From assembly GCA_019914945.1 (NCBI GenBank), contig CM034101.1, positions 14,395,188-14,459,187 of the forward strand: a DNA stretch of 64,000 nt. The letters run 5' to 3'. The stretch comes from Typha latifolia (lineage: Eukaryota > Streptophyta > Magnoliopsida > Poales > Typhaceae). The notes beneath the pieces are model-generated. The model had not been told where the DNA came from. It was given only the letters and a program-made list of their open reading frames with translations, and did not search any database. Shown here piece after piece: positions 43,826 through 54,940 of this stretch. A program made the translations under genes and the position numbers. Position 1 is the stretch's first letter, and each line of letters opens with the position of its first letter.

Positions 43826-46686
43826 ATGGAGAGCTCTCGAGAGCAGAAGGCGATAGAATCGGAAGAGGGAACTGTCGATCCCCACGAACTCGGTACGGAA
43901 TGCTCTTAATAGTTCGCTTCGTATTTTCCATTATATCTAATTTTACCCATACTTTTGAAGACTTGGGATCTCAAAACTTTGTTCCTTTTACTGGTCTTAG
44001 TTTCTAGTGATGATGAAGTCGACTACTCCGTCAAACCTGAATTTTATGATCCAAATATTGATGATGTCGATGAATTGTGGGCTCATAAACAGAGAAAGGG
44101 GCAGAGTTCGGATGCTATTCTTAGCTGCCCTGCGTGTTTCACTACCCTGTGCTTGGATTGTCAAAGGTTTTCCTTAGTTTCTCATCATAAATGAAATTCT
44201 AATGCATATCGATATTAAAGTAGTAAAATGGACTAGCTTTTAGTTGGCAATAATTCTGTTAAAGTTGTCATTATATAATTTCCATTTTTTTAAATTATTG
44301 AAGAATATTTATATGCAATCGTATATTAGTGATTCTTTCTCTACGATGCGTTGTTCATATTTGTAATCATGGAATGGCGGTTGTTGTTGTTATTAACACT
44401 CTATCTCTTTCCTCTTGACTATTGAGGAATATATTACTCTTTAGTAGTTTCCATGAACGAACTATTTGATATGGCAGTTGCAATCGTGAGCCTTTGATTC
44501 ACAAGAAAATGAGAAATACTTATGACCTGGTTAATTCGATATGCTATATGGGTAAGTTTAGGGGTGAAAACAGATCTGATACATATCGGATAGTGCTTAA
44601 CTCACATCTGGGATCCATATTTTGGGTCCGAATACGAATATTAGATGGATAACAAGCTTTAAAACTATATTCCTAACTAAATAGATACGGATAATTTTCA
44701 AATAGAGAATTGACTCTTAGATGGATGCAGATCAAGTTATAAACGAATTATGCCCATTTTTTTTAGATAATTAACACAGAATATTTAGAATTTAAAAAAA
44801 ATTTGCATGTCAAATACATATAAATTAGTAAAATCAATTTTCACAAACAATATAGAATACATTATTAATAACAATATCATTATTCACCATTTAAATAAGC
44901 AAATTAAAAACTGTAAGTCATTCTAAAAATATGAAATTATATCCAACCCATATCCATATCGAGTTTTTTATATTCGATTCCATATCTGAAATTTTTTCAA
45001 AAATTCTACTCGTATCTAAATCTGTATCCGGGTCAGGTAGAAATTTTTTACCTGAATCTGGTATGAATCGGGTCAGATAGTGGGTCGGGTCAAAATTAAT
45101 CTGACCCGCTTTCACGCCTAGGTAAGTTCCATGGCATTTGCTCCTTGAACCCTAGTTCACAATAGGTGATTCTTGCCTGGATAAAGGTTCAACATAAGGA
45201 TCATGAAGATACCAAGAACTTATTTGTATCTCTTCCTAAAGATCTTCCCCGGAGTTGAACTTATTAGATCATCACTTAAACCAACTAAACGATAGGTCAT
45301 CTAGCAGTTCCAAAATTAGCACCAACTCACCGAGACATTGAAAGCCTAACTTCAAAAATCAAAAGTGAGAGATGAACTTCTCTTTAGTTTTTCATTGCTG
45401 AAATCATCAAAATCTGAATCAGTACAAAATGAAAATAAAAGTCGAGTGGCTTTGCTGGCGGCATATCGGCACATGGCACGAGGGGTGCCGCACAACACCT
45501 CTCCTGTCATCGACCTCATCGTCGCCGCTTGTTGCTGACCTTGTCGTTGTCTGAGCTAGAGGTGCCACTCGCGTTGGAGTCCTAGCTCGAGGAGGAAGAA
45601 AGGTAGACGGGTCGGATCGTCGAGTTTGAATAAAAACTTAAGTTGCGGTTAAACATCTTTTGTTGGCACCACCATCTAAAACTCATCATGGCCGTCGTCT
45701 CCCTCATCTTTTTCTCTCCATCTTTTGCCGCACGGCTAGCAAGTGACGCGCCAATGGCACAGCCATCCTTAATTTTTTTTCCTCTCTTTATTTTGGGCAG
45801 ATCAGCAACAATTCAAGATTGTTGCTAACTCGTTTGTCCAATGTCTAAACTCTAAACCTGTCTGATGAGATCCTGCGAGGATGATCATCTGTTTATACAC
45901 ACTTGAATAAAAAACTTTCATTTATTTGGTGTTCTCGTGATTCTTCAGAAGCTCTGACAGTTTCTGGTAGATTGAAAGTTTGTATTGCAAGTTGTAAGCG
46001 CATAAAGAAAGCTTTTAGCTCATGGTTGACTGGTCTTCACTCACTGTATTTATTTATCCTTTTGACTGATGTAGAAGGAAAGAAGAAATATGCAGCATTG
46101 ATTCCAAACTTTTAGATCATGATAGTAGCTGACAGTCTTTCTCTTATAGAACCTTTAAGTTATATATTGTTTTATGGAATCCGTTCTCAACTAGTGAATG
46201 GCTGAAATTTGAAGGTTGGGAGATTTGAACAACGGATGCCCTTTCCTTCCTATCAATCTCTTTGAAATCCGATGAAGCTAATCTTTTGGCCAGCATATTT
46301 TGTATTTATACTTATAGGCATGATGTTGATACTTCAGGCTTCTAATCTATGAAAGATGTTAATTCTGAAGGTTTCATTCACATTGATAGATTTGTTTCTG
46401 ATATTTGTGTCGTTATTCTTGGCACTGCAGGCATGAGAAGTATGTGACGCAGTACAGGGCAATGTTTGTTCGCAATTGTAAAGTCAGGACCGACCAGATA
46501 CTGCGGCAAGGAAAACAGAAGCGAAGGAATTCAAAGGCCCAAGTTGATTCTACCAAGTCTAAAGATGATGTACATAACGACTCAGTTTTCCGGCCTGTGT
46601 GCTGTGCAGTTTGCTCGACTGAGGTTGGAGTCCTGGATGAGGAGGAGATTTACCATTTCTTTAATGTCATTCCTAGTAATTCCTAA
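43826..46686 (+). CDS. EAPP: E2F-associated phosphoprotein (EAPP) homologue
   Basis: Three exons, 43826-43892, 44001-44166 and 46431-46686, give 489 nt and 162 aa. The N-terminus is acidic (SDDEVDYSVKPEFYDPNIDD, phosphorylation-prone). The conserved C-terminal domain holds two pairs of Cys motifs: SCPACFTTLCLDCQRHEKY, and VCCAVCSTEVGVLDEEEIYH followed by FFNVIPSNS, probably binding zinc. In animals EAPP binds E2F factors and promotes the G1/S transition; the plant homologue is uncharacterised but keeps the same C-terminal block. Start chosen because the ATG at 43826 is the first after the leader and gives an in-frame phase 1 junction. Intron 2 is 2.26 kb and contains a hAT-type element. A GC-rich patch at about 45450-45760 in the same intron may be another degraded insertion. 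Confidence 0.9.
44559..45120. mobile_element. hAT-type non-autonomous transposon (562 bp) in EAPP intron 2
   Basis: The ends are inverted repeats: left TAGGGGTGAAAACAGATC, and the reverse complement of the right end TAGGCGTGAAAGCGGGTC. They are flanked by an exact 8-bp duplication GGTAAGTT (44551-44558 and 45121-45128), which is the hAT signature. Sub-terminal gggtc motifs at both ends and an AT-rich centre without ORF indicate a MITE-like derivative mobilised in trans. Confidence 0.88.
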
Positions 46687-47004
46687 AGAAGTTGATTTCT
46701 TCTGCAGGATTTCCGTTGTAGCGATGTTTTAATCACCTTACGTATCTATGTATGATTTATCAGTCACCTGTGCGACTGCTTCTTCGATGATAGAAGCATC
46801 TTCTAATCTGAACCTTGTATATGGTTTTAAATTGAACATCTCGATAACCTTATCATGCTCTTGTGAATGTATAGATAATCTTCTTCCAGAAGCAGCAATT
46901 CCTCTATATCATGTCTAAGTCAACTAGAAGTCTTATTAAGAATGCTTTTTTCAATCATTGATGAATACATTTAAATTGTAACAAAGTATCATCTGTTCAA
47001 CGCA
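46687..47004. other. EAPP 3' UTR and upstream flank of tRNA-Phe
   Basis: No gene; nothing else is apparent. 'caacgca' directly precedes the tRNA, resembling the CAA start-site motif of plant tRNA genes. Confidence 0.45.
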
Positions 47005-47009
47005 GCGGG

Positions 47010-47052
<43 letters not shown>

Positions 47053-47077
47053 GCGTGTTCGATCCACGCTCACCGCA
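47005..47077 (+). tRNA. trnF-GAA: tRNA-Phe (anticodon GAA)
   Basis: A 73-nt cloverleaf without intron. Acceptor stem GCGGGGA pairs with TCACCGC plus discriminator A. A-box TAGCTCAGTTGGGAGAGC, anticodon loop CTGAAGA with GAA at 47038-47040, B-box GTTCGATCC. No encoded CCA. It decodes UUC/UUU in the cytosol. A T-run follows. Confidence 0.97.
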
Positions 47078-47092
47078 CGACTAATGCTTTTG

Positions 47093-47104
47093 TTTTTTTT
47101 TTTT
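47093..47104 (+). terminator. Pol III terminator of tRNA-Phe
   Basis: Run of 12 T starting 16 bp after the tRNA 3' end. Confidence 0.8.
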
Positions 47105-47247
47105 ATACTAGTTTTCCGAAATACACAATTATCCAAATATATAAATAATAAAACCTTTTCGTCGTCGTATCTTCAGAATTGTTTCAGTTCTCCTCCAAAA
47201 TCCTCTCCGCATCCAGTGGCCATTACTATCCTCTAAGCTGTAAGTAC

Positions 47248-47248
<1 letters not shown>

Positions 47249-47313
<65 letters not shown>
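47249..47313. repeat. CT microsatellite in the 5' UTR intron of the BolA gene
   Basis: (CT)n of about 65 bp with one TTTC interruption, starting just inside the putative intron donor (gtaagtacc at 47240). Confidence 0.92.
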
Positions 47314-47317
<4 letters not shown>

Positions 47318-48062
47318 TTCCTTATCTATATGTATAAGATTTCGTCTTTCCAAAGCCAGATCAAGAATCAAACAGAAAACTAAAAGAGAAACCCTAATTA
47401 ATGCGCTCTTTTCCCGTTAAATATCTTTGGGATTCTCCGACACGAACAAAATAGTTCGATCTGTACCTTTAGTGATGCTTTCCATGACAGGTTGGTGGAT
47501 CACTTCGCATTATGCGCTATATTGTCCTGTAAATCACTAGGTCAAGTATTTTATGTAGTGGTAGTTATTTGTTGTTTTAGTTCATTTGATCATTCCATTT
47601 CACAATATACGGTTTCCAGGAAAACGAAAGCCCCCACCTGTCTGTTGAAATTATGTATCATGGATTCATATACTTCAAGAATTTCAGGGTGATGCTTTTA
47701 ACATGGCAGTGATGATTGATGAATAGTCGATATAGGATAGCATTATACAAATTTTGGGCTTTTTGTCTATTTATTTTATTTTATTTGGCCTTGTCCAGAG
47801 TTTCTATTAGTATGCAGATTTAGTATGACAACTAGTGAGATGCTGTTACAGTTTGATATTATCTCTGAATGATAATTCCAGATCAATGGCTTTCTGATGT
47901 AGTTTGCTGAAAACATGACTTATGAGAATATGATTGGCAAAAAAAAAAATCAGCAAGGAGTATATCCGAACCTTGTTCAATATTTCAGTCTATGATTACA
48001 AAATTTAAAAGCTGTAAATTTTGGCGTGTGCTTGCGAGACCCACAGGGAGCTTGAACCAAAG

Positions 48063-48377
48063 ATGGCTGCACGAGGGGCCAATGCCGTGCTAACAAGAGC
48101 TAATAGAATCAAGCAAACTCTGCAGTCTGCCCTGGAAGCGAGCATCCTGGAAATTGAAGATGTTTCTTATCAGCATGCTGGCCATGCAGGTGTCCAGGGT
48201 AATGCTAGTGAGACCCACTTTAACCTTAAGATTGTTTCTTCGAAGTTTGATGGGCAAACTCTCGTGAAACGCCACCGAATGGTATATGATCTTTTAGGCG
48301 ACGAACTGAAATCTGGACTCCATGCTATCTCCATTGTTGCAAAAACACCGAAAGAATCAGGGTCATCAAATGTTTAA
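48063..48377 (+). CDS. BOLA: BolA-like protein (BOLA1/BOLA4 class)
   Basis: The coding sequence lies in one exon and encodes 104 aa. The BolA fold is clear: LTRANRIKQTLQSALE helix, LEIEDVSYQHAGHAGV with the His-rich loop, ETHFNLKIVSSKFDG strand, then LVKRHRMVYDLLGDELKSG and LHAISIVAKTP. The invariant His of VKRHR and the HAGH loop are the residues that, with a monothiol glutaredoxin, hold a [2Fe-2S] cluster. BolA-Grx pairs act in Fe-S handling and redox signalling. A likely 5' UTR exon ends at 47239 (aagct|gtaagt), with acceptor ccacag|ggagc at 48046. I started at the ATG at 48063 because the upstream in-frame residues would lie across that acceptor. Arabidopsis BOLA1 and BOLA4 have organelle transit peptides; none is visible here, so either this is a cytosolic/mitochondrial form or an upstream coding exon was missed. 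Confidence 0.88.
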   Translation: MAARGANAVLTRANRIKQTLQSALEASILEIEDVSYQHAGHAGVQGNASETHFNLKIVSSKFDGQTLVKRHRMVYDLLGDELKSGLHAISIVAKTPKESGSSNV

Positions 48378-49450
48378 GATCTTGTATCATAGTACAAAGG
48401 TCGGAGCTGCTTTCAATCTTGTGTTATCTTCTAGTAAGAGTTGCATATGTTAGGACAAGTGTGATGATTGATAAGTTGAACTTCATGGTAAAGGCTTTAC
48501 TAGCACTTTTCAATGTAAAGTGTTGGCCAATGCAAGATTATGTTATTTGTTTCAATCTTTCTCTCTCCCACATATTGACATAACTTTATATACTGCTTGC
48601 TTTTAACTTCACGCACAATTGTTGAGCATGAGAGGAGATGTTCACATATTGGTATATTTAAGGCGATTGTGATGTTGTAAAGCCTTGAACCAAGGTGCAT
48701 AATCAATGAACGCAGAGATATCTAGAAGTTTTCTCTAAACAGTGTGCGGAATCATCATCAATTTCCATCTCGTCCAGAATTCCAGCTTCAGCATGTTGCA
48801 CATCATTCAAGCGCTGCAGGAGTTGATAACAGTATGTTTTAAGTTCATTATCAAGTGCTAGATCTTGCAGCCGTCTTCATTTTCGCATCTGCATGTTTGA
48901 ACTTGTGTAGTCGTTTGATTCTTTGTCGAAACTAGTGTCTTTCATCATGTTCGTGTACATCCTCCATGACTGTTACCATTCAGCAGGCAGGTGGTTTGCC
49001 ATAGACTGGTTATTCTAGTATTTGCATAATTGTATTGTGGTCGAGGAGACATCAGCATCCTATCCACTTCAGCATTATGTCCCTTTTAACCCACATTTAA
49101 GCCATATATCTTATTCACAGATGATTTCCTGACTATTCGGATATAGATATTAAATGTGTATCCTATCTTTTTTTTTGCAAGATAGCAGGAAAAAATAAAA
49201 CAATGTAGGCATCTACAATTTGTCATAAAAAGAGTAGCTCTTATGCAACAAAAAGAAGAATATGAAACATGGTGTTGTTATATATATTATGTATGATTGG
49301 TGCCACCCTGCGAAAGGAGTGGTGGTATAACTCGATTTAACGATGCGGTACAAGCGACGTTTTATATATAGTTTAGAGCATTAGCTTATTATATGGCTTG
49401 GAACCTTGAAGATGAAAAAGAATAAAATAATAAACACGGAAAAAGAGAAG
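48378..49450. other. Intergenic between BolA and tRNA-Thr
   Basis: No protein gene or further tRNA is recognised; no long ORF. Confidence 0.45.
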
Positions 49451-49522
49451 TGCCCCCATGCAGGATCGAACTACAGACCTTCAGTTTACAAGACTGACGC
49501 TCTACCACTGAGCTATAGGGGC
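49451..49522 (-). tRNA. trnT-TGT: tRNA-Thr (anticodon TGT)
   Basis: A 72-nt cloverleaf on the minus strand, no intron. Acceptor GCCCCTA pairs with TGGGGGC (one G-T pair) plus discriminator A. D-arm TAGCTCAGTGGTAGAGC, anticodon loop CTTGTAA with TGT at 49490-49488, T-arm with GTTCGATCC. It differs from the plastid trnT, so it is nuclear. It is head-to-head with PFD5, 137 bp from that ATG. Confidence 0.93.
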
Positions 49523-49659
49523 ATTTGGGAAAACTTTTCTGTAGTTTTTATTTGTTGGTTATTTTAATTCGCCTCTTATAATATTTCCCTCTTCCGAGGG
49601 TATTCCGCCATCTCTTCCTCCTCCGTCGTCGTCTCTCTTTCTCTCTCTCAACACCATCA

Positions 49660-52160
49660 ATGGCGGCGGCGCGAGGTGGGCCAGGAAATGTGATTAGGAC
49701 ATCGGACATGGAAAAGATGAGCGTGGAGCAGTTAAAGGCCCTCAAGGAGCAATCAGATCTGGAGGCCAATCTCCTCCAGGACAGCCTCGCTAAGATTCGC
49801 ACCGCCGCCTCCCGCCTCGAGGTCGCATCCGCAGCCCTCCACGAACTCTCCCTTCGTCCCAAAGGCAAATCTTAATTCCCTCCCCGTTCTTGGTTTCCTT
49901 GATCGAGTTTTGGGAATCCCTTTTGAGGTAAAAGAATTGGTTGGTTTTGTAGGGAAGAAGCTGTTGGTTCCTTTGACTGCATCCTTGTACGTTCCCGGAA
50001 CCCTAGATGATGCTGAGAAGGTCCTAGTTGATGTGGGAACTGGATACTTCATCGAGGTGAAACTTTTATCTTTAATATTCCTGAAAGGTTCCATCTTGCT
50101 GCTCCTTTCTAGTGTTATGCTATCCTTAACCATCATTGCTTGCAGTGTTTGCTTCATTGATGTATGGCTGTATGTTTTCCGATATATCTGTAGTGAAGAA
50201 TAGGCTATTAAGTGAATTTTTATTATGCAAGATGGTTAATTGATCTGAAGAATTTGTAGTTTAGGCTACCTTGTTCTATAGCTTTAACTGTTTGCTAATG
50301 GTGTAGAAACGCAGCGTGAGAAACTTATCCAACAATCAAATCAATAATATATGGACAGTATAACAGTAAATAGTTATTTTCTGACATCTGTTGTGCTATT
50401 TTTATGGATTTATGGATATGTCTTTTTTAATTGGCAGATCCTTCTTCTGAGATAGGTAAGATTAATTACTTTTCTGGTTAATGCAGAAAACCACGGCTGA
50501 AGGCAAAGATTATTGTGATAGGAAAATCAGTCTACTGAAGTCTAACTTTGATGAACTTGTTGAGGTATGTACGGTCAGATATATGTTGCACTCTCGAGTA
50601 TCATCCGATACTTTTGAGTCATGTTTTCATACGGTTGGATCAAAATAAACTTCCCATTATATTCATTATGTTGTGATAATCCAAAATTTATTTGGTGGTA
50701 TTAATTGCTATATAGCCAGAAGGGAGTGAGACCTTTACATAACAAGAATGATCTGTGAGTTAAGTTTAGCTTCAATTGGCATAATATGCATAGCTAAAGT
50801 CATTTGGCAAGTCATTGTGCAACATCATTGCAAAATAGCGGAAGTTGCTTCACATTTAATAGGCTACCCAAAAAGTCCATCTTATCTTTAACATCCTCTT
50901 AATCATCTGATCTCATGCTATATGCTGCGGTTCTAGTTCTGCGATTAGCTCTGTTGAATTGTTAACCTTTAGTTTTATCTCCAACTACAAGTGGCCTGTA
51001 TGTGGAATCTGCATTCTGTCTTACATAGGACAGCTTGCTCTTAAGATTATGTATCTCTATAAAAGCTTATAATCAACTGAAAGATTTGACAAGATCAGCT
51101 TTTTTCTGCCAGAGCTAGTGGATGTTGCATTAGTTTCTTTACTGATGCTAAACTAATCTTGGAGTATGTTTCCTTCCATTCTAAGGCTAGCTGGATCACA
51201 AATGAACTATTCTAATGATTCAACATATGTTTTTTGAATTCTTGTCTAGGTACATGGTAGTGCTGTGTTAAAGGAGCTTTGACATACTACCTGACTCGAA
51301 TTAATCTAGTTAACGACTAAATTACTCCAAGAACTATGGACTTCTAACCTAATAAGCCCTCATCAACATGCTGATGTGGCACACCTGAATGCCCTTATTA
51401 ACCTGCCTTATTGGTGGACTGTATTCTTGTCACTCACTAGTTTGTGGTTTATAAGGTGTTTACGGTAAAAGATGCATGACAAGAAAATGTATAAGAGGAA
51501 ATGCTACTATGATATTATGAGGATGTCACCGCCATACAGAATGTACCTATAAAAGGACAATTAGGAAATACGAGAAAGATTCCATCTGCAATTACTCCAG
51601 TAAACTTGCAGTGTTTTGTTGGACTTTGCAACTGTTTGCATATTAATTCATCTTTCATGAATTTGTTAATATAAATAAAATTATTATAAGATCTGATTAT
51701 AGAAGTTCTCTAGAATTTAATGCAGACACTTTAAGTACATGAAATGGTTATTTAGTATTAAATCTGTACTAACTTTTCTTTCTTGCATGAAGCAATTTCA
51801 GTATACTCTGTCTTTCTATAAAGAAATCCAATGGATATTTATTAACTTGTCCTTTAATGTTAGACTGTCAAATATTTAAACTGCCATTTGCTTTGTCTTC
51901 AATCTTCTGGTGCCTGATGTTGAGAATAACATGCAAATTACCTTATTAATATGCATTTTGGGTTGATGGAATTAAGAAACTATATCCGCATGACCAAACA
52001 GTGCAACAAAACCAAGAAGTTACTATGCAATTATTCTTTACTGACTCGCTGACTAACTTTACATTGCAAAATGCAGATGGCTTCGAAGAAGAAAAACTTG
52101 GCTGATGAGGTAGGAGTAGTATTGCAAGCAAAACTAAGGCAATCATCCCCAAGTTCATGA
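49660..52160 (+). CDS. PFD5: Prefoldin subunit 5
   Basis: Four exons: 49660-49864, 49953-50056, 50487-50564 and 52077-52160. They total 471 nt and 156 aa. Prefoldin is a cytosolic hexameric co-chaperone that delivers actin and tubulin to the CCT chaperonin; PFD5 is one of its two alpha-type subunits. The sequence shows the N-terminal coiled coil ([20 protein letters not shown] through [12 protein letters not shown]), the beta-hairpin region ([33 protein letters not shown]) and the C-terminal coiled coil ([20 protein letters not shown]). Intron 1 must use a GC donor (ccaaag|gcaaat) to keep the conserved [11 protein letters not shown] junction in frame; the nearest GT lies after an in-frame stop. 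The last exon reads through an apparent gtag to end ..KLRQSSPSS. Its promoter region is shared with the divergent tRNA-Thr gene. Confidence 0.93.
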
Positions 52161-52675
52161 GGAAGACAGATAGATAGCTGCTGTTTTTATTCTCAAGATG
52201 CCATATTTGGGCATTTGGCGTGTACTATATGGTCATATTAGGATCAAATTGCATCTCATTACGTGATGATTCTTAATATGTGAGATGGTTACATCGACTT
52301 GCCTGGGTTTTGCTGAACATTTTCTCAGACACTGTAAAATGTTTTTGTCCCCTTCAAGGATAGTATTTTGTGCTGATAAGGTTGATGTCTTGAAAACATA
52401 TTTTCTCCATTGGCATGTGAGATCTTTCCTTCTTCCTTGCACTCTAGATAATGTTTCTTTTTATTCTGTATGATTCAACGAGTTGAATCTTAGACGACGT
52501 AACAAAGATAGTAAACATTCTTGCTACTCTGATGTCAGTGCTTGGTTTTCGAGCTTGAGTGGCTCAAGCCTCTTGTGGTTTCTTACATGACCTCTAAAAG
52601 TAATTTTCAAAAAGATTCAAAAGAAATCCATGTAAATGGGATACCATATTAGTACCTCTCCTGATTACAGCAAAA
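52161..52675. other. Intergenic, convergent 3' ends of PFD5 and the 52.7-kb gene
   Basis: Holds the 3' UTRs of two converging genes; no further coding signal. Confidence 0.45.
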
Positions 52676-53077
52676 CTATGAGAAGCACAAGCAACGACTG
52701 ATATATGCAACAACACCAGCAAGGCATCCACTTCCCCTCGTTACACAAACTGGCTGGATTGGCACTCCATAGAAGGGAGAAGGCACAAAATATTGCTGAT
52801 AGGAAGTATACAAATGGGTAGTCTCTGGACGAGGAGCAGGTAATAGATCAATTGGTGGCAGCTCTGAATTCACCACATTGTGATCAAACAACACGGTGGT
52901 CTCCCTGGAGTTGTCGAAGTTTAAAAACGGTGGCAAAGGTGGAGCGCTCGGTTGCGGATACCGGGCCGAGCAAGTGCAGCAGTGGAGGGAATGGTTGGTT
53001 TGCTGAGATGAATCGGCTTTCTTCTTTCTCCTCTTTATTTTGGACCAGATCTTGAGCTTCTTCAGGGTTCTGATCAT
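52676..53077 (-). CDS. Small plant-specific protein of unknown function (133 aa)
   Basis: A single-exon frame from a good ATG. The N-terminus is strongly basic (MIRTLKKLKIWSKIKRRKKK), then a Cys pair (HCCTC), a proline block (YPQPSAPPLPPFLNF), an acidic/aromatic middle, and the C-terminal motif SYQQYFVPSPFYGVPIQP. It ends in a Cys- and hydrophobic-rich tail (GCLAGVVAYISRCLCFS). I recall plant hypothetical proteins with the same order of features (basic KLKxWSKKK start, PSAPPLPP, SYQQYMVP..YGVP), so it is probably a real gene. No function is known to me. The Cys-rich tail could be lipidated or membrane-associated; the basic start could bind membranes or nucleic acid. It lies convergent with PFD5. 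Confidence 0.6.
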   Translation of the reverse strand: MIRTLKKLKIWSKIKRRKKKADSSQQTNHSLHCCTCSARYPQPSAPPLPPFLNFDNSRETTVLFDHNVVNSELPPIDLLPAPRPETTHLYTSYQQYFVPSPFYGVPIQPVCVTRGSGCLAGVVAYISRCLCFS

Positions 53078-54485
53078 TTTTACTTCTGGATGGAGCTGGA
53101 GCTATGTGGTGTTTGAGATGAGCAAAGTGCTATTCTTATTTCTTTTAAGATTTATTTTTTTGAACTAGAGGAACGTTGCACATGACCGTTAGCTTTCTGG
53201 TCTCCCCCACATGGTATAAATTGAAAAGGTTTCTGTTCTTTTTTATAGTGGGATATGAATTGGCAATGAGTCACTTAGTTGGGATTCAAAAACATAGACA
53301 TTTGGAACTCATCTGGTAGAAGGTTTTAATCAAATAAATAATATTGTAAATGATATGCTTCATAATGTTATTCATCTGATAAATTATCTTTGAGCACTCA
53401 CATGATTAAAAACAAAATATTCTTAACATACTGATATATCTGATACTGTTTCTTGGTGGCATTACTTTCTTCAATATTCTTCTGCTGTTTGCCGCAGGCA
53501 TAAATTAAGGATATTTTTTGAAGAGAAATCTCCCAAAATTTCTGTACATTTTAATCTTCCACATTTTTTGAATGTGGCCAATATTTAAAAGACTCTTGTC
53601 AAATGATCTTGTTCAGTAACATAAAATAAAATAAAAATAAAAGATAATTATTACTAATATAAAACTTGAAACAATTATATGGTATCATTCAAACATGAAT
53701 ACATGAAGTAATCATATTCTCATTGTCAACTGTCTCTCTGCCCATTAAACTCTGAGGCGAGTATATTTTATGCTGAACCTGACATCTGAATTTAAGATAT
53801 TGCCTTTTAGAATTTACCAAGTTGTTTTCGAGTCTTACAATTCAATGAGCAACTGATCTATAGTGCCTTTCTTGTTTGTGATAATATCTGAATAGGAGGA
53901 ACTTTTCTCTTTAGAGAATTATCTAAGGTAGTAACTGGGGTCTTCTGTGGGGATTTAAATGATTGAGTAGATAGATAGATAGATAGATAGATATATCATA
54001 AGAAGTCTATGTTAATTCCTAACCTACTCTTTTGCAGCTTCTTTCTGCACAGTTTGAAACAACTTTAGGAAAAGTGGATCCTTAACAAAAGTGATGCTTT
54101 AAAGGTGACACCAGCAAACTTGTCTCACATTGAAGGGCAAGGGAGCTACTAAACTCTAAGATATATAGAGAATAACCAACGTGCAGTTTTCATCAATTTT
54201 CCCTTCTGAAATTGGTGTAAAACCTTCACAAATTCTCCTTACCTAGTTAAAAGTTTTACTTTCCTGGAAGCATGACAGATGAAATTCATGTCTTTCAGAA
54301 AAAAAAAAGAAAAAAAAAATCCATGATTCACTTTTCTTGTGCTTCTTTTTCTTCTTTCTTTATTACTGATAATGTTATTATAAATTTTAGAATAGTATAT
54401 ATGAGAGGTTTCTTAAAATTAATTTCTTAAACTCTACTTTGCTTTTGTATTAATGATATGGTAAGCAATAAGTGAATATTCTAAA

Positions 54486-54508
54486 GTCTAAACCCTAAAC
54501 CCTAAAAC
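54486..54508. repeat. Short interstitial telomere-like / telo-box repeat
   Basis: ctaaaccctaaaccctaaaa contains about three plant telomere units (CCCTAAA). A further aaaccctaaa occurs at about 54699. Confidence 0.7.
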
Positions 54509-54928
54509 CGAGTAATAAAAACCATCAAAACTTCTTTCTTTTGGCTCCATTCTATAATTATTTTTGTCTCTCCTCGCTAAACTTGTGTCCACTAGGAGTT
54601 TTATATTATCTTACCACATTTGCAAACAACCGTCCTACTCATTAGCCCTAACTCATTGTGGGTTACCACCCACATTCTCCCTCTACTCAGACATTACCAA
54701 ACCCTAAACATCAATCACTTTCCTATTGATTTGTTTAACATGAGAAAATCCACCATTAGCAGGAACTTATCATTGAATTCTATCCACAGACGGCCTTCAA
54801 GCTTATCCAATTAGCCTAATTAAACATAGAAGAAGTAAATTCCATCTTGACTATTTTGTTGGTTTAGTTATGTAATCTTAAGTACGAGCCTTGATTGAGA
54901 GCAAATTGTTAAGTAAGTTTTGTTAACA

Positions 54929-54940
54929 TGGTATCAGAAC
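54929..54940 (+). other. Retrotransposon primer-binding-site-like remnant
   Basis: tggtatcagaac resembles the tRNA-iMet-complementary primer site (TGGTATCAGAGC) of plant Copia and TRIM elements and directly follows a sequence ending 'ttaaca', as an LTR end would. No matching second LTR or ORF is seen, so this is at most a fragment. Confidence 0.4.
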
